A stretch of 64,000 bases of DNA from DASPTR01 sp041481365 (GCA_041481365.1 JBGPBS010000001.1:14497-78496); one strand, 5' to 3'. Shown: positions 50,079 through 59,356, counted from the first letter of the stretch. A program made the numbers and translations. Notes: generated by a model from the sequence alone, not told the origin.

Positions 50079-50522
50079 TCAGAACAGGCGCTGATGCTCC
50101 AGTCTCATGCATCGGCCCATGATGACTATCAAGCCTGCTTTTCGAGCCAATTCTGCTGCTTGTTCGTTGATTATTCCAAGCTGCATCCAGACAACCCGCA
50201 ACACGCCGTATAGCTTTTTCATCTGAACAGCCTGTTCAACTATTGGAGGAACATCTTCAGACCGCCTGAAAATGTCAACGATCTCGACAGTTTTCTGCAT
50301 TTCCATAGGCATATCCAAAAGACTCTTGTAGCTCTTTTCGCCCAGGACCTCGGGGACGAAAGGGTTTACTGGAAAAATGTGAAAACCATGGTTCTTCAAA
50401 TACTCTGCCACAACGTGGCTCGGTCTCGTCGAATCGTTCGATAAGCCCACGATTGCGATATTCCTGTATTCTGAGAGAATCGTCCTCAGGATATCTTCGC
50501 TCGGGTTTTCACTAGACTGCAT
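50079..50522 (-). CDS. CoA-binding domain protein (YccU-like)
   Basis: The 147-residue protein is a stand-alone CoA-binding Rossmann domain: YRNIAIVGLSNDSTRPSHVV with the nucleotide loop, FHIFPVNPFVPEVLGEKSY, then a VWMQLGIINEQAAELARKAG segment, and a late cluster (VIMGRCMRLEH). The same fold starts the acyl-CoA synthetase at 33707, but here it is alone. Stand-alone forms are widespread and probably sense or bind CoA. The ATG has only weak upstream purines. Confidence 0.88.
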   Translation of the reverse strand: MQSSENPSEDILRTILSEYRNIAIVGLSNDSTRPSHVVAEYLKNHGFHIFPVNPFVPEVLGEKSYKSLLDMPMEMQKTVEIVDIFRRSEDVPPIVEQAVQMKKLYGVLRVVWMQLGIINEQAAELARKAGLIVIMGRCMRLEHQRLF

Positions 50523-50628
50523 GCAAGCAACTTCCTTTAATCAGACAGTTGAACGATAGTCTCTTAAATTGGCTTTGTAGAAGAAGGCTCTCGCATCCCT
50601 TCGAGCTAAGTGTCAAGAACGTCCTCGG

Positions 50629-51216
50629 CTAACGTTTTTTCCTAAGGAGCTGAACAAAGTAGCTGGCGATGATGAAAAAGGATATTATCGCTAGCGTGCC
50701 CGAGACAGTGATTACTATCATGTCGCTCGTTCGCAGTAATATTGCAATGGAGACGACTGCCAGAAGGATGCCGAAATAGATGCTTGCTCTGCTGCGTGTT
50801 AATCCAGCAAACTCGGTGGTCATCACCTTTGAATACCTGAAGAAAAACGCTAGTAGTAAGACGATGGTCAAGAATATGATTATGAGAGTGTAAGTGATTC
50901 CCGTCCAATAATCCGTGTGGTTCGTGAGATTAAGCCCGACTTCGTCTCCGAAGATTCCGCCACCTGCGCCAAAGAGAATTGCAGCCAACCGATCTATTCG
51001 CTCGCTCTTGTAGCTGATGCCCAGCCAACCTCCGATGGCGAGCAGGGCTATACCGTACCAGAAATGGTGAATATGATACCCCGCGATTTCCAACGTTGCA
51101 TGGGGGTTCAGAATCGTGAATGTTCGGCTGACCAAGAAGGAAGCTATGAAAGAGATTATGGCAAGTATCGAAAGACTAGGTCTGCCCTTTACCTTTTCCT
51201 CGGCACTTGTACTCAT
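50629..51216 (-). CDS. Multi-span integral membrane protein
   Basis: The 195-residue protein has about six transmembrane helices. The HIHHFWYGIALLAIGGWLG segment near residue 50 is the most conserved element of a membrane family found in archaea and bacteria without assigned function; its histidines could bind a metal or heme. FGAGGGIFGDEVGL forms a glycine-rich re-entrant segment. The ATG at 51216 is preferred to the one five codons upstream because the latter adds residues not seen in the family. Its role is unknown. Confidence 0.7.
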   Translation of the reverse strand: MSTSAEEKVKGRPSLSILAIISFIASFLVSRTFTILNPHATLEIAGYHIHHFWYGIALLAIGGWLGISYKSERIDRLAAILFGAGGGIFGDEVGLNLTNHTDYWTGITYTLIIIFLTIVLLLAFFFRYSKVMTTEFAGLTRSRASIYFGILLAVVSIAILLRTSDMIVITVSGTLAIISFFIIASYFVQLLRKKR

Positions 51217-51455
51217 TGAAAGCACTCGCACTAAGTCTGGTAAGAAGACAACTTAAGTCTTGGTTTATGTCAGGTCGCGAAAGTTATTCTTAGAGCATAA
51301 TTCCAAGATATTGAAGTAGTAGTGGCATATTCATAACATGTGTTTAATGAGATTGGAAGCTCAGTGCCACGTAATGCTCTCTGAAAAGGCAATTTACTGA
51401 AGGCGCCTTTTTGCATGGGAACCGTTCAAGTCAACCCCATACGTGAAGCGTGTTG

Positions 51456-52400
51456 CTATGGGATCTTGCTTAGTGTTGCATCGATTGATTGCTCTCGTCC
51501 TCTGCGGAAGAGGGTAAGCCGGATTTTGTCGCCTATTTTTCTATTGTGAATCTCGCTTGCGAGGTCTTCGACACTGTTTATCGGCGCGTTATCCAGTCTG
51601 AGTATTACGTCTCCTGCGACTGCTCCGGCACGTTGCGCTGGGCTCCCAGCCACAACTTTGGTGACGAGAACGCCACTTCCTATGGGGAGGTTGTAGTAAC
51701 GAGAAATCTCTTCGGTCAGGCTCAAACCTATTATGCCTAGCCAAGGTCTAATAGGTTGTCCACCTTTAATGGCGTCAGCCATGCATTCTCTTACGGCGTT
51801 TATTGGAATGGCAAAGCCTATTCCCTGTGCAAAAGGGATTATCGCCGTGTTTATCGCGATGACCTTTCCTTCGAGGTCCACGAGGGGGCCTCCACTGTTG
51901 CCTGGGTTTATTGCCGCATCGGTCTGAACGAGATTCTCCAACATGCCTCTTTGAGATTCTATAGTTCTGCTCACGGCGCTAATGACTCCGGAAGTCACAG
52001 TTGGACCGCCTGCGAGTCCGAAGGGATTTCCAATTGCGTAGACTCTTTGACCCACTCTCAGCTTATCTGAGTTCCCGAGCTCTGCGACCTGCAACTCTGT
52101 CCTATCCACTTTAACGACTGCGGTGTCATGAACGGCACAGGAGTTCACCAGTTTTCCTTGTAGCACATCGCCGTTCCACAGCACGACGTCTATCTTCTCT
52201 GCGCCGCCGACCACATGATTGTTGGTTAGTATGTAGCCGTTTGGGTCAACTATCGTCCCGGAACCCATTCCTTCTACGGGGATTGTTTGGTAGAACATTC
52301 TATGGACGAGCTTGACCGTGCTTATGTTGACAACGCCTTTGGTTGCTTTTTCGACGATGTCAAGAACGATCTTCTCATCGAAAGAGGACAAGTTTTTCAC
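51456..52400 (-). CDS. HtrA/DegP-type serine protease, cytoplasmic
   Basis: The 314-residue protease has the trypsin-like triad His62 (TNNHVVGG), Asp92 (HDTAVVKVD) and Ser169 (NPGNSGGPL), followed by one PDZ domain (about 220-310). There is no signal peptide or membrane helix, so the enzyme acts in the cytosol, unlike bacterial DegP. Bacterial members degrade or refold damaged proteins. The GTG start overlaps the stop of the upstream regulator gene as GTGA, with AAAGGTGA inside it, so the two are made together. Confidence 0.93.
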   Translation of the reverse strand: MKNLSSFDEKIVLDIVEKATKGVVNISTVKLVHRMFYQTIPVEGMGSGTIVDPNGYILTNNHVVGGAEKIDVVLWNGDVLQGKLVNSCAVHDTAVVKVDRTELQVAELGNSDKLRVGQRVYAIGNPFGLAGGPTVTSGVISAVSRTIESQRGMLENLVQTDAAINPGNSGGPLVDLEGKVIAINTAIIPFAQGIGFAIPINAVRECMADAIKGGQPIRPWLGIIGLSLTEEISRYYNLPIGSGVLVTKVVAGSPAQRAGAVAGDVILRLDNAPINSVEDLASEIHNRKIGDKIRLTLFRRGREQSIDATLSKIP

Positions 52401-52798
52401 CTTTTGCCAGCGGGTAAATCGTGATCCAGGCAGAATCTACACTGTTGTATTTCAACCTTAGGATCCATCTTTCGGCAGAACGGACACATCAGGCTACTTT
52501 TCCGCACTAACGCGCAAGTTTGACAGAAATAGGTCAAGAATTCCTGCCCTTGATATTCTCCATCTAGAAGAAGCGCCGTCATCTTGATTATCAGCGGTCT
52601 TATCCCGTCGACGTCGCTGACCTTGATGGCGTGCCCTCTGCTTTTTCTTGTGTATCTGCTGACGGCTGATTGAGATATGCCTAGGATTTGGGCCACTTCA
52701 TCCTGTTTCAAACCGTTTTTCTCAACAAGCTGTGTTGCCACTAATGCCTTCACAGCCGGCACCACCGACTTTACCGCCACCTCGCAGGGTAATATCAA
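52397..52798 (-). CDS. COG2522-type helix-turn-helix regulator with zinc knuckles
   Basis: The 133-residue protein begins PCEVAVKSVVPAVKALVA, the signature of an archaeal regulator family. A helix-turn-helix follows at 28-52 (KQDEVAQILGISQSAVSRY). The second half has C92xxC95, C105xxC108 and C120xxC123, six Cys able to bind zinc or another metal. The TTG start lies close to the predicted transcript start near 52812. Two palindromes overlap the promoter region, suggesting autoregulation. The protease gene overlaps its end, so both may be controlled by the same signal, for example metal or oxidative stress. Confidence 0.85.
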   Translation of the reverse strand: MILPCEVAVKSVVPAVKALVATQLVEKNGLKQDEVAQILGISQSAVSRYTRKSRGHAIKVSDVDGIRPLIIKMTALLLDGEYQGQEFLTYFCQTCALVRKSSLMCPFCRKMDPKVEIQQCRFCLDHDLPAGKR

Positions 52799-52832
52799 AA
52801 GCTCCCACCGTGCATTAGTTGTGGGTTGAAAA

Positions 52833-52842
52833 GTATATAAAT
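52833..52842 (-). promoter_or_regulatory. TATA box of the regulator-protease operon
   Basis: On the minus strand this is ATTTATATAC, a very good TATA box. It directly adjoins the first palindrome, so a protein bound there would block or contact the basal transcription factors. Confidence 0.6.
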
Positions 52843-52856
52843 ATGACGCATGTCAT
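52843..52856. promoter_or_regulatory. Operator-like palindrome, copy 1
   Basis: ATGACGCATGTCAT is palindromic except for one central pair. Its edge touches the TATA box of the regulator-protease operon. Confidence 0.6.
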
Positions 52857-52862
52857 AAGCAT

Positions 52863-52876
52863 ATGACGCATGTCAT
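52863..52876. promoter_or_regulatory. Operator-like palindrome, copy 2
   Basis: An exact second copy of the 14-mer lies 20 bp from the first, about two helical turns, so two dimers could bind on the same face of DNA. Confidence 0.6.
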
Positions 52877-52933
52877 GATGAGGACTCAAACAAGTAATTT
52901 TGCTGCAATCACATTCCCTTCCCTTTCCCCATT

Positions 52934-52947
52934 ATGACGCGCGCTAT
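52934..52947. promoter_or_regulatory. Degenerate third palindrome copy
   Basis: ATGACGCGCGCTAT shares the left half with the copies at 52843 and 52863 and has a weaker right half. It may be an auxiliary site. Confidence 0.3.
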
Positions 52948-53013
52948 GGATGATCACACGTGCAAACACAAGGCTACACAAGTCCACTCAATGGGACGAT
53001 GCAACAGACAAAC

Positions 53014-56000
53014 CTAGCTGACGAGCCTTTGATATTCTGGGTTGATTTTTCCGTATCTTGTCTGAACTAGAGAATTGGCTTCCCGCCAGTCGTGCTTAGT
53101 TTTTGTCCACAGTTCCGTTTTTGTAAGCTTGTCAACGTAGTTCTTGATTGCTGGTTGCCGCTTGATGGTTCCCTTTTGCCAATCAATGGTTATGAGTCCT
53201 GCGTGTCGGAGACTGTGCAGACCATGTGCCATTTGATCTGAATCTATTGGGTAGGTTGCGATTCCCTTGAGGTCGTTGCGCAGCGAATCCATTGAAATCT
53301 CGTTCTCCAGCCTCAGACATATAAGAGCTATCGTGGTCTGAAGCGATCTCGCCGTTGGAGTGATGTATGCCATCGCCCGCCGCGGAATTGGAATCTGCTC
53401 AAGTTTCTGCGCATGGCGCTTGTAGAACAAGCCCTTAACTATCTCGACAAGGACCAGGTAGATGCCAACAAATGCCACCAAGATGATCATGAAAGTCAAT
53501 AGGGCAGACTCATGAAAAGGCTGGGCAAACGCGAACAGGCGGCCGATAAACGTGAATGGTAATATCAGTGCGAACGCAACGACACCTAGACTGCTAATGA
53601 TCAGGGGCAGGCTTGGCCTGCTCTTGAAGAAAGGTCTCATTCTCGTTCTTATGACGAATATCACTAAAGTCTGCGTGCTTAATGATTCGATGAACCATGC
53701 AGTCTGGAATACTGCCGCTGTGGCGTGAAAAACATACAGCATCACGAAGAATGTCAAGAAGTCAAATATCGAGCTTATCGGGCCAAAGTACAGCATGAAG
53801 CTTCTCACGAAAGACATGTCCAACCTTTTGGGTCTTTCAATATACTCTTCATCAACGTTGTCCGTCGGAATCGTCAGTTCAGACAAGTCATACAGAAGGT
53901 TGTTCAGAAGTATCTGTGTGGCAGTCATGGGGAAGAAATCTTTCAAAAATACAGATGCTCCCGCGGCACTGAACATGTTCCCAAAGTTGGAACTCACGCC
54001 CATCATGATGTATTTCATGGTGTTGCCGAAAGTTTTTCTGCCTTCAAGAACCCCTTCTTCAAGCACTCTCAAATCCTTATGCAAGAGTATGATGTCCGCT
54101 GATTCTTTGGCAACATCCACGGCGTTCTCCACTGATATGCTAACGTCAGCCACTCTCATCGAAGGCGCATCGTTGATGCCGTCGCCGAGGAAACCGACAA
54201 CGTGACCATTTCCTTTCAACGCGGTAATTATCCGGTCCTTCTGGGCAGGGTTGACTCTTGCAAATATGTTAGATTGTTCAACAACCCTTGCCAGTGCATC
54301 GTCGCCCATCCTGGCGATGTCGCTTCCAAGAACTACGCCTTTTATTTCGAAGCCCAGTTCGTCGCAGACCTTTCGCGTCACGAACTCATTGTCTCCCGTG
54401 AGAATTTTCAGTTCGATTCGATTCTTCTTGAACAGCTGCAGAGATTCTTTTGCACTTTCCTTGGGCGGGTCCATGAAGGCAACGAATCCCAAGAACACCA
54501 TGTCACTTTCGTCGTTGACAGAGTACACCGTCTTGTCTTCTTTGACTTTCTTGTATGCTATGCCAAGAACTCGGAATCCCTCAGAGCTCAAGTCGTAATA
54601 TTTCTGCTCGATTTTTCCCTGCGTTTCACTTGACAGGTCAAATACTCTTCCAGAAAGTTCATAGTACGAACAGGCTCTGGCAATCTCTTCTGGGGCTCCC
54701 TTGGTGATAAAGAATCTTTCACCAAGATGCTGAGTCACAACAGAAACTCGCCGTCTGACAAAGTCGAATGGAACTTCGTCTATTTTCTCGTAATCGGTAA
54801 CATCAATTTTCCTGTATGAGAGTATGGCCTCATCAAGCGGACTGCTCAGGCCTGTCTGGAAATGGCTATTTAAGAAGGAGTGCAACAGGACTTTGTCATC
54901 GTCTTTCCCTTCCATATCTACGTGCAGCATAAGCGTGACTTTGTTCTCTGTCAACGTACCAGTCTTATCGGTGCACAGAACATCCATGTTGCCGAAATTC
55001 TGAATCGACGCCAACTGCTTGACTATGACACCTTTCTTCGACATTGCGAGGGCGCCCTTTGAAAGATTCACGGTCAGGATCATCGGCAAAAGCTCAGGCG
55101 TCAGACCCACAGCCAATGAAACAGAGAAAAGCAGAGAATCGACTACTGCACGACCCTTCAGAGCATTTATGAAAAAGACGGAAATTACGAGGAGGAAGGT
55201 CACCTGCATGATCATGTAGCCGAATCGTCTTAGTCCCCTTTCAAATTCGGTTTCAGGTCTCCTCTCAACAATCCTCTTAACGATCTTACCATACTCAGTG
55301 TTGCCGCCGGTCTTCACAACTGCCGCCGTGGCTGAACCGCTCACCACCGACGTGCCCATGAAAAGATAGTTGTGCCATTCAGTGATCGTGGGAACGCATT
55401 CAGGCGTCACGGCCAATGCTGTTTTCTCAACTGGAAATGATTCTCCCGTCAGGGCTGATTGATCCACGAAGAAATCTTTGTTGCCTATCAGCCTAGAATC
55501 GGCGGGCACTATGTCCCCTGCTGAAAGACTCACTATATCACCTGGGACAATTTCTGAGAGTTTGATCTCGGTTTTTCTCCCTTCTCGGATCACTGTCACC
55601 TTGGTTGCAACTCTTTCTCTCAGTTCTTCAGCTGCCCTTTCAGCCTTGGATTCTTGGAAGAAAGTGAGGATCACACTTAGCAGGACTATCACAAAAATGA
55701 TCGTTGAATCTGGCAGGTCTCCAGTCACGCCAGCTATCAGTCCGGCGAAAAGAAGTATTATTACGAGCGGGTTCCTGAAATTGAAGAGAAACTTGACTAT
55801 GGCTGTCCTTTTCTTCTGTTTCGCCACTTCGTTAGGACCGTATACTTCAAGCAACTTTGCAGGCTGTTCCAATGAAAGCCCCGACTGAGAGCTGCCGAGC
55901 CTGGCAAGAACTTCATCTATTGGCGTGCACAGGATCTCTTCATTCTCCAGAAAATGTGCCCCATCCAAGGTTTTTTCTGCTTCGTCCTTCGAAACGGTTT

Positions 56001-56028
56001 CTCCGCGGTCTATTTTTTCACTGGCCAT
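53014..56028 (-). CDS. mgtA: MgtA-type magnesium P-type ATPase with a C-terminal extension
   Basis: The protein of about 1004 residues is a P3B ATPase: TGES, DKTGTLTENK, TGDNEFVTRK and GDGINDAPS are all present. The MgtA-specific SNFGNMFSAAGAS and TQILLNNLLYDLSE segments identify the Mg2+ import type. MgtA proteins normally end after membrane helix 10 near residue 870. Here about 130 further cytosolic residues follow. The tail contains LQTTIALICLRLENEIS and LRHAGLITIDWQKGTIK, with the helix and wing spacing of a winged helix. An ATG at 56028 is preferred; the longer TTG frame adds four residues. The gene lies upstream of the regulator on the same strand. Confidence 0.9.
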   Translation of the reverse strand: MASEKIDRGETVSKDEAEKTLDGAHFLENEEILCTPIDEVLARLGSSQSGLSLEQPAKLLEVYGPNEVAKQKKRTAIVKFLFNFRNPLVIILLFAGLIAGVTGDLPDSTIIFVIVLLSVILTFFQESKAERAAEELRERVATKVTVIREGRKTEIKLSEIVPGDIVSLSAGDIVPADSRLIGNKDFFVDQSALTGESFPVEKTALAVTPECVPTITEWHNYLFMGTSVVSGSATAAVVKTGGNTEYGKIVKRIVERRPETEFERGLRRFGYMIMQVTFLLVISVFFINALKGRAVVDSLLFSVSLAVGLTPELLPMILTVNLSKGALAMSKKGVIVKQLASIQNFGNMDVLCTDKTGTLTENKVTLMLHVDMEGKDDDKVLLHSFLNSHFQTGLSSPLDEAILSYRKIDVTDYEKIDEVPFDFVRRRVSVVTQHLGERFFITKGAPEEIARACSYYELSGRVFDLSSETQGKIEQKYYDLSSEGFRVLGIAYKKVKEDKTVYSVNDESDMVFLGFVAFMDPPKESAKESLQLFKKNRIELKILTGDNEFVTRKVCDELGFEIKGVVLGSDIARMGDDALARVVEQSNIFARVNPAQKDRIITALKGNGHVVGFLGDGINDAPSMRVADVSISVENAVDVAKESADIILLHKDLRVLEEGVLEGRKTFGNTMKYIMMGVSSNFGNMFSAAGASVFLKDFFPMTATQILLNNLLYDLSELTIPTDNVDEEYIERPKRLDMSFVRSFMLYFGPISSIFDFLTFFVMLYVFHATAAVFQTAWFIESLSTQTLVIFVIRTRMRPFFKSRPSLPLIISSLGVVAFALILPFTFIGRLFAFAQPFHESALLTFMIILVAFVGIYLVLVEIVKGLFYKRHAQKLEQIPIPRRAMAYITPTARSLQTTIALICLRLENEISMDSLRNDLKGIATYPIDSDQMAHGLHSLRHAGLITIDWQKGTIKRQPAIKNYVDKLTKTELWTKTKHDWREANSLVQTRYGKINPEYQRLVS

Positions 56029-56169
56029 AATCAAGCGCAACCGGAGCGTTGCTTCACTGCGGATTTTTCAGATGTTGAATGCACAGCGAAGCCTTATAAT
56101 GGTTTCTGGGAAGTCGATAGTACCCAATTCAATCATAATGTGTAGCGTTTTTCTTCTGTTTACTTCAGT

Positions 56170-56655
56170 CTAGCCCCCGGGAGAGCCGTGAAACGGAACG
56201 TTTTTCCACAGAACGTCCCACCAGTCATCTTCAGTGATGGTTTCCCCGCGGACGATGATTTCTAGCACCATCTTCAGAAGCTCATGATGCCTCTTCTCAT
56301 CGGCCAATATTGCCTCCAAGAGCAGTCTGACCTTGCTGCTTTCGATAGTAGGCACGACTTTACTCAGTTTTTCAATAAGTTCAGCTTCCAGTTCTATGTG
56401 CTTTTCCACGAGTCGCCTCTGTTCGTCCAGATGCTCCTGCTGCAAGGCTTGCGACGTGCTCGTTAACAGCCTGATTGCTGAACCATAAAGCTCCGCATGC
56501 TTCACAGAATCCAAAGATATGCCCTTCAAAACCCCTTTTACAGACGGATTATGAATGTGGACCAATGCACTGTTTAACGAATCGACAATCTGGTTTTCGA
56601 TCCCGATTTGCCTCTTCATGAATGAGACCAATTTGTCGTCTGAACTCAAGATCAT
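56170..56655 (-). CDS. Ferritin-like diiron-carboxylate protein
   Basis: The 161-residue protein is a four-helix bundle of the ferritin-like/rubrerythrin type. Glu-rich helices carry QIGIENQIVDSLNSA, SLDSVKHAELYGSAI and LEAELIEKLSKV; the last helix has ADEKRHHELLKMV with the ExxH diiron signature. Two consecutive Glu-x-x-His-like elements are compatible with a diiron or heme-free oxidase site. It may bind iron or reduce peroxide. The ATG at 56655 follows GGAGGGTA; the 25 upstream codons overlap the flavodoxin gene and are not protein-like. Confidence 0.78.
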   Translation of the reverse strand: MILSSDDKLVSFMKRQIGIENQIVDSLNSALVHIHNPSVKGVLKGISLDSVKHAELYGSAIRLLTSTSQALQQEHLDEQRRLVEKHIELEAELIEKLSKVVPTIESSKVRLLLEAILADEKRHHELLKMVLEIIVRGETITEDDWWDVLWKNVPFHGSPGG

Positions 56656-56678
56656 TACCCTCCGCCGTCTAGACCATG

Positions 56679-57119
56679 TTAGACATTGTGCATAAGTCTT
56701 TCGGCAACGTTTTTTCCCAACTCTCGACACTTCTCTAATGCGGCTGCGTCTGGCGCATACTTCACAAGAAGGGGAAGCTCAATCACGCTCATTTCAAACT
56801 TCTTCAACATCTCAAGAACCATCGTAGGCGCTTCGCCACTCCAGCCGTAGGAGCCAAAGGCAGCACCCAGTTTATCTTTCAACATGACATTCTTAACCGC
56901 TGCTTCCTCGAAAAGCCTCTTTATGTCAAGCGTCATGTCATGATGATAGGTCGGCGCTCCAACAGCCAGAGCAGCATATTGGCTTAACACTTCAGCATCC
57001 ACGTGATAACTCAGCTCCACGTCCAATTCCTGTCGAGTTTTAATGCCTTCCGCCACGATCCTAGCCATCTTCTCGGTGTTGCCAGTCTGACTATAATATA
57101 AAACAAGAACTTTCAACAC
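56679..57119 (-). CDS. Flavodoxin-fold protein
   Basis: The 146-residue protein is a flavodoxin: VLVLYYSQTGNTEKMAR is the FMN phosphate loop, AALAVGAPTYHHDMT the second flavin contact, and AFGSYGWSGEAP the third. It resembles the flavodoxin domain of flavo-diiron (FprA-type) proteins, GSYGW being typical of these, but the metal domain is missing. It may carry electrons to a separate diiron protein, such as the ferritin-like neighbour 24 bases downstream. The start is the GTG at 57119. Confidence 0.88.
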   Translation of the reverse strand: MLKVLVLYYSQTGNTEKMARIVAEGIKTRQELDVELSYHVDAEVLSQYAALAVGAPTYHHDMTLDIKRLFEEAAVKNVMLKDKLGAAFGSYGWSGEAPTMVLEMLKKFEMSVIELPLLVKYAPDAAALEKCRELGKNVAERLMHNV

Positions 57120-57276
57120 CGCTCGTCGCCTCTTCTGTTTATGGTTCCAAGGATTTGCAGTCAGAGCCTAATCTAACTTGCCCTAAGCCGTCTCCAAATT
57201 CTAGAATACGGGAGTTGTTGATATCTGACTTGGTATGCGCCAAGTGTCGCATTCAAAATGAAGATCAGTTGACTGG

Positions 57277-57888
57277 CTAGGGCTGACTCATGAATTCAAT
57301 GAAGTCTTTGAGTGAGCGCGTCTTCAGAGTGTAATTAGTCCGTCTCTCGTCGCCGATCGTCGAGTGAGCCTTCAGTCCGTAGTCATGCCCCGGATAGACT
57401 TCTATGTCGTCATCAAGTTTCATTAACCTGTGGAAAAGACTATCATACATGGTTTCAGGGTTGCCCCCGGGTAGATCTGTTCTGCCGCACTCGCCTACGA
57501 AGAGAGTATCACCAGTCAAGAGCTTGCCGTCGATCAACAAGCAGACGCTGTCTGAAGTGTGTCCTGGCGTGTGAAGGACCCTGATCGTGACTTTTCCAAG
57601 GCTTATCACGTCACCGTCGACTACGCCTACATCCTTGTGCACTGGTGACAGCTGATGCGCGACCAACTTCGCATGGAAAGCTGACATGATCTCCTCGTTG
57701 CCTGCGGTGTGGTCAGAATGATGATGAGTGTTGATAACGTATTTCACCTTGAAACCATGGTCTTTCACCAACGCGATTAACGTGTCTGCGTTAAAGCTCG
57801 GATCAACGACGGCAGCTTCTTTGCTGGCTTCGTCGGCTACCACGTAGGATAAGTTGTCCCCATGCTTCTTGACTTGTCTGAAGAGCAT
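57277..57888 (-). CDS. Metallo-beta-lactamase-fold hydrolase (glyoxalase II/persulfide dioxygenase-like)
   Basis: The 203-residue protein has THHHSDHTAG with four metal ligands, LHTPGHTSDS, GDTLFVGECGRTD with the bridging Asp, and YPGHDYG with the last His. The layout fits the glyoxalase II/persulfide dioxygenase branch; a single Fe or two Zn are possible. A role in sulfide or thioester metabolism is plausible beside the redox genes. The ATG at 57888 lies nine bases after the transcript start predicted from the TATA box at 57918-57927. Upstream codons in the same frame should not be translated. Confidence 0.88.
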   Translation of the reverse strand: MLFRQVKKHGDNLSYVVADEASKEAAVVDPSFNADTLIALVKDHGFKVKYVINTHHHSDHTAGNEEIMSAFHAKLVAHQLSPVHKDVGVVDGDVISLGKVTIRVLHTPGHTSDSVCLLIDGKLLTGDTLFVGECGRTDLPGGNPETMYDSLFHRLMKLDDDIEVYPGHDYGLKAHSTIGDERRTNYTLKTRSLKDFIEFMSQP

Positions 57889-57917
57889 AAGAATCAGCTT
57901 ATGAAATCTTGAGGTCT

Positions 57918-57927
57918 CCTTTAAAGG
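57918..57927 (-). promoter_or_regulatory. TATA box of the metallo-beta-lactamase-fold gene
   Basis: The palindromic CCTTTAAAGG reads as TATA on the minus strand. It predicts transcription from about 57897, so the ATG at 57888 is nearly leaderless. Confidence 0.5.
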
Positions 57928-57982
57928 ATTCTGCCCCAAGAGAGGATGAAGCCTTTCCCTGTGCACAGAATGCAGGTTGTTC

Positions 57983-59356
57983 TCATTTGCGAATATACTG
58001 CTCAGTCGACAAGTGTTCCATTCTCATGCCAAGATCAGCCAAACTCTTCAGGTTCTCGACACAGCCTATGCTCGCGTCTATGTTATGATGCACTGGATGA
58101 CCCCACATGTATTTCGGGTCAAGGTTGAACTGCAACGGAACTTTCGTGGCCGAACCATATTTTTCGTTCAAACCTTTGACCACCAAATCCTTGGCGCATG
58201 CCATCCGAGTTGTCGTGTAACTCTTAAGCAATTCTGACGCTCCGAAGGCTCCGATGCCATGCCACAAGACAGCGTCTTCCGGCGATGCCAGAGAATAGAG
58301 AAAGAACTGAGGCGAAGAAGGAGTCTCCGCAAAGCTGTAGGCACCAAGCTTATCTCCTTCAACCGTAAAGCTGTCATCAGCCTGCACGACGCTGACGTCG
58401 CTCGGGTCAATCGCATTCGGATAAAGCAGAGCCGTCCGATAGTCCACTTTGACGCTTTTCAACTTCGGCCCTTCAAAGTAAATTCTTCCTCGAACGGCAC
58501 GTTTAGAACCATAACCTTTCGTGGAATGTGGCACCGTCAAGAGCGTCGTCAGGTTCTTCATGCTCCTACCCATGCACCTGTAGACGCACTCGATTGACTC
58601 GTAGTCCGCGTGAGCTTGTCTTATGACGTAATGCAGCAACCCATCTGTTTTCTCTTGGGCCAACATGGTCAGCGGCAACCGCATCGAATAGAGGCAGAGG
58701 TCTATCCCGAAAGATTCCGAGAGATTCTGAAGACTCTCGTATTTCACTGCGTCTACCAAATCCATGTAGCTGTTGCCGCAGCTTTGAAGGTGTCGAGCTA
58801 TCTGCTCGACTTCACGCTTGGAAATGAGGGTGCCCTCATACTTCTTCACGAACTTCTCATCTATCTGCAGTTTCTCAGTCTTGACGTTTGCAGTCGGGAA
58901 TGCGCTCTGGCCGCTGTTCACTATGGACTCTTTAAGGGGGTTCATCGAATACCTGTCTGGCTCTATATCATCGGTGTTCAAAAGAAACGAGACCACAAGC
59001 CCTTCTGAAGGCTTCTTCAAGATTTCACATAAAGAGCCAAGTTCCTTTTCGTCAGGCTTGTGCAGCCCATATTGGTGAAAGTAGTTGCTGCACACCTCCA
59101 AGAGGCGGGCAGCTATTATTCCTTGAACCTCCTCCACCGTTAGTTGAGGATTTGAGTATTCAACAGAGGATCTTAAGAAGAAGTGGCGGCCGCTCATCTT
59201 GGCGTCCACTCTCCGTCCATCCCTAGAGTAGAACAGAGGAGCATCTGCACGCTTTTCTTCTTTGAAACTTGCAAGGTCTCCCACGACAGCTTCGACGCAG
59301 GGCCAGGACTTTTCGAGGAAGTCGCCGACTATTATTCTCGACAAGTCAGAAGACAT
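57983..59356 (-). CDS. Unrecognised 457-residue soluble protein
   Basis: I do not recognise this protein. It has no membrane helix, signal peptide or nucleotide-binding loop. The first third is helical with SDGRR-like and Cys segments; the middle is rich in Tyr, Leu and charged residues (EKFVKKYEGTLISKREVEQI); the end includes KYMWGHPVHHNIDASIGCV, where paired histidines could bind a metal. The start at 59356 is inferred: it lies seven bases after the stop of the GNAT gene and a longer frame would overlap that gene. The two are clearly co-transcribed, so the protein may be a substrate or partner of the acetyltransferase. Confidence 0.8.
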   Translation of the reverse strand: MSSDLSRIIVGDFLEKSWPCVEAVVGDLASFKEEKRADAPLFYSRDGRRVDAKMSGRHFFLRSSVEYSNPQLTVEEVQGIIAARLLEVCSNYFHQYGLHKPDEKELGSLCEILKKPSEGLVVSFLLNTDDIEPDRYSMNPLKESIVNSGQSAFPTANVKTEKLQIDEKFVKKYEGTLISKREVEQIARHLQSCGNSYMDLVDAVKYESLQNLSESFGIDLCLYSMRLPLTMLAQEKTDGLLHYVIRQAHADYESIECVYRCMGRSMKNLTTLLTVPHSTKGYGSKRAVRGRIYFEGPKLKSVKVDYRTALLYPNAIDPSDVSVVQADDSFTVEGDKLGAYSFAETPSSPQFFLYSLASPEDAVLWHGIGAFGASELLKSYTTTRMACAKDLVVKGLNEKYGSATKVPLQFNLDPKYMWGHPVHHNIDASIGCVENLKSLADLGMRMEHLSTEQYIRK

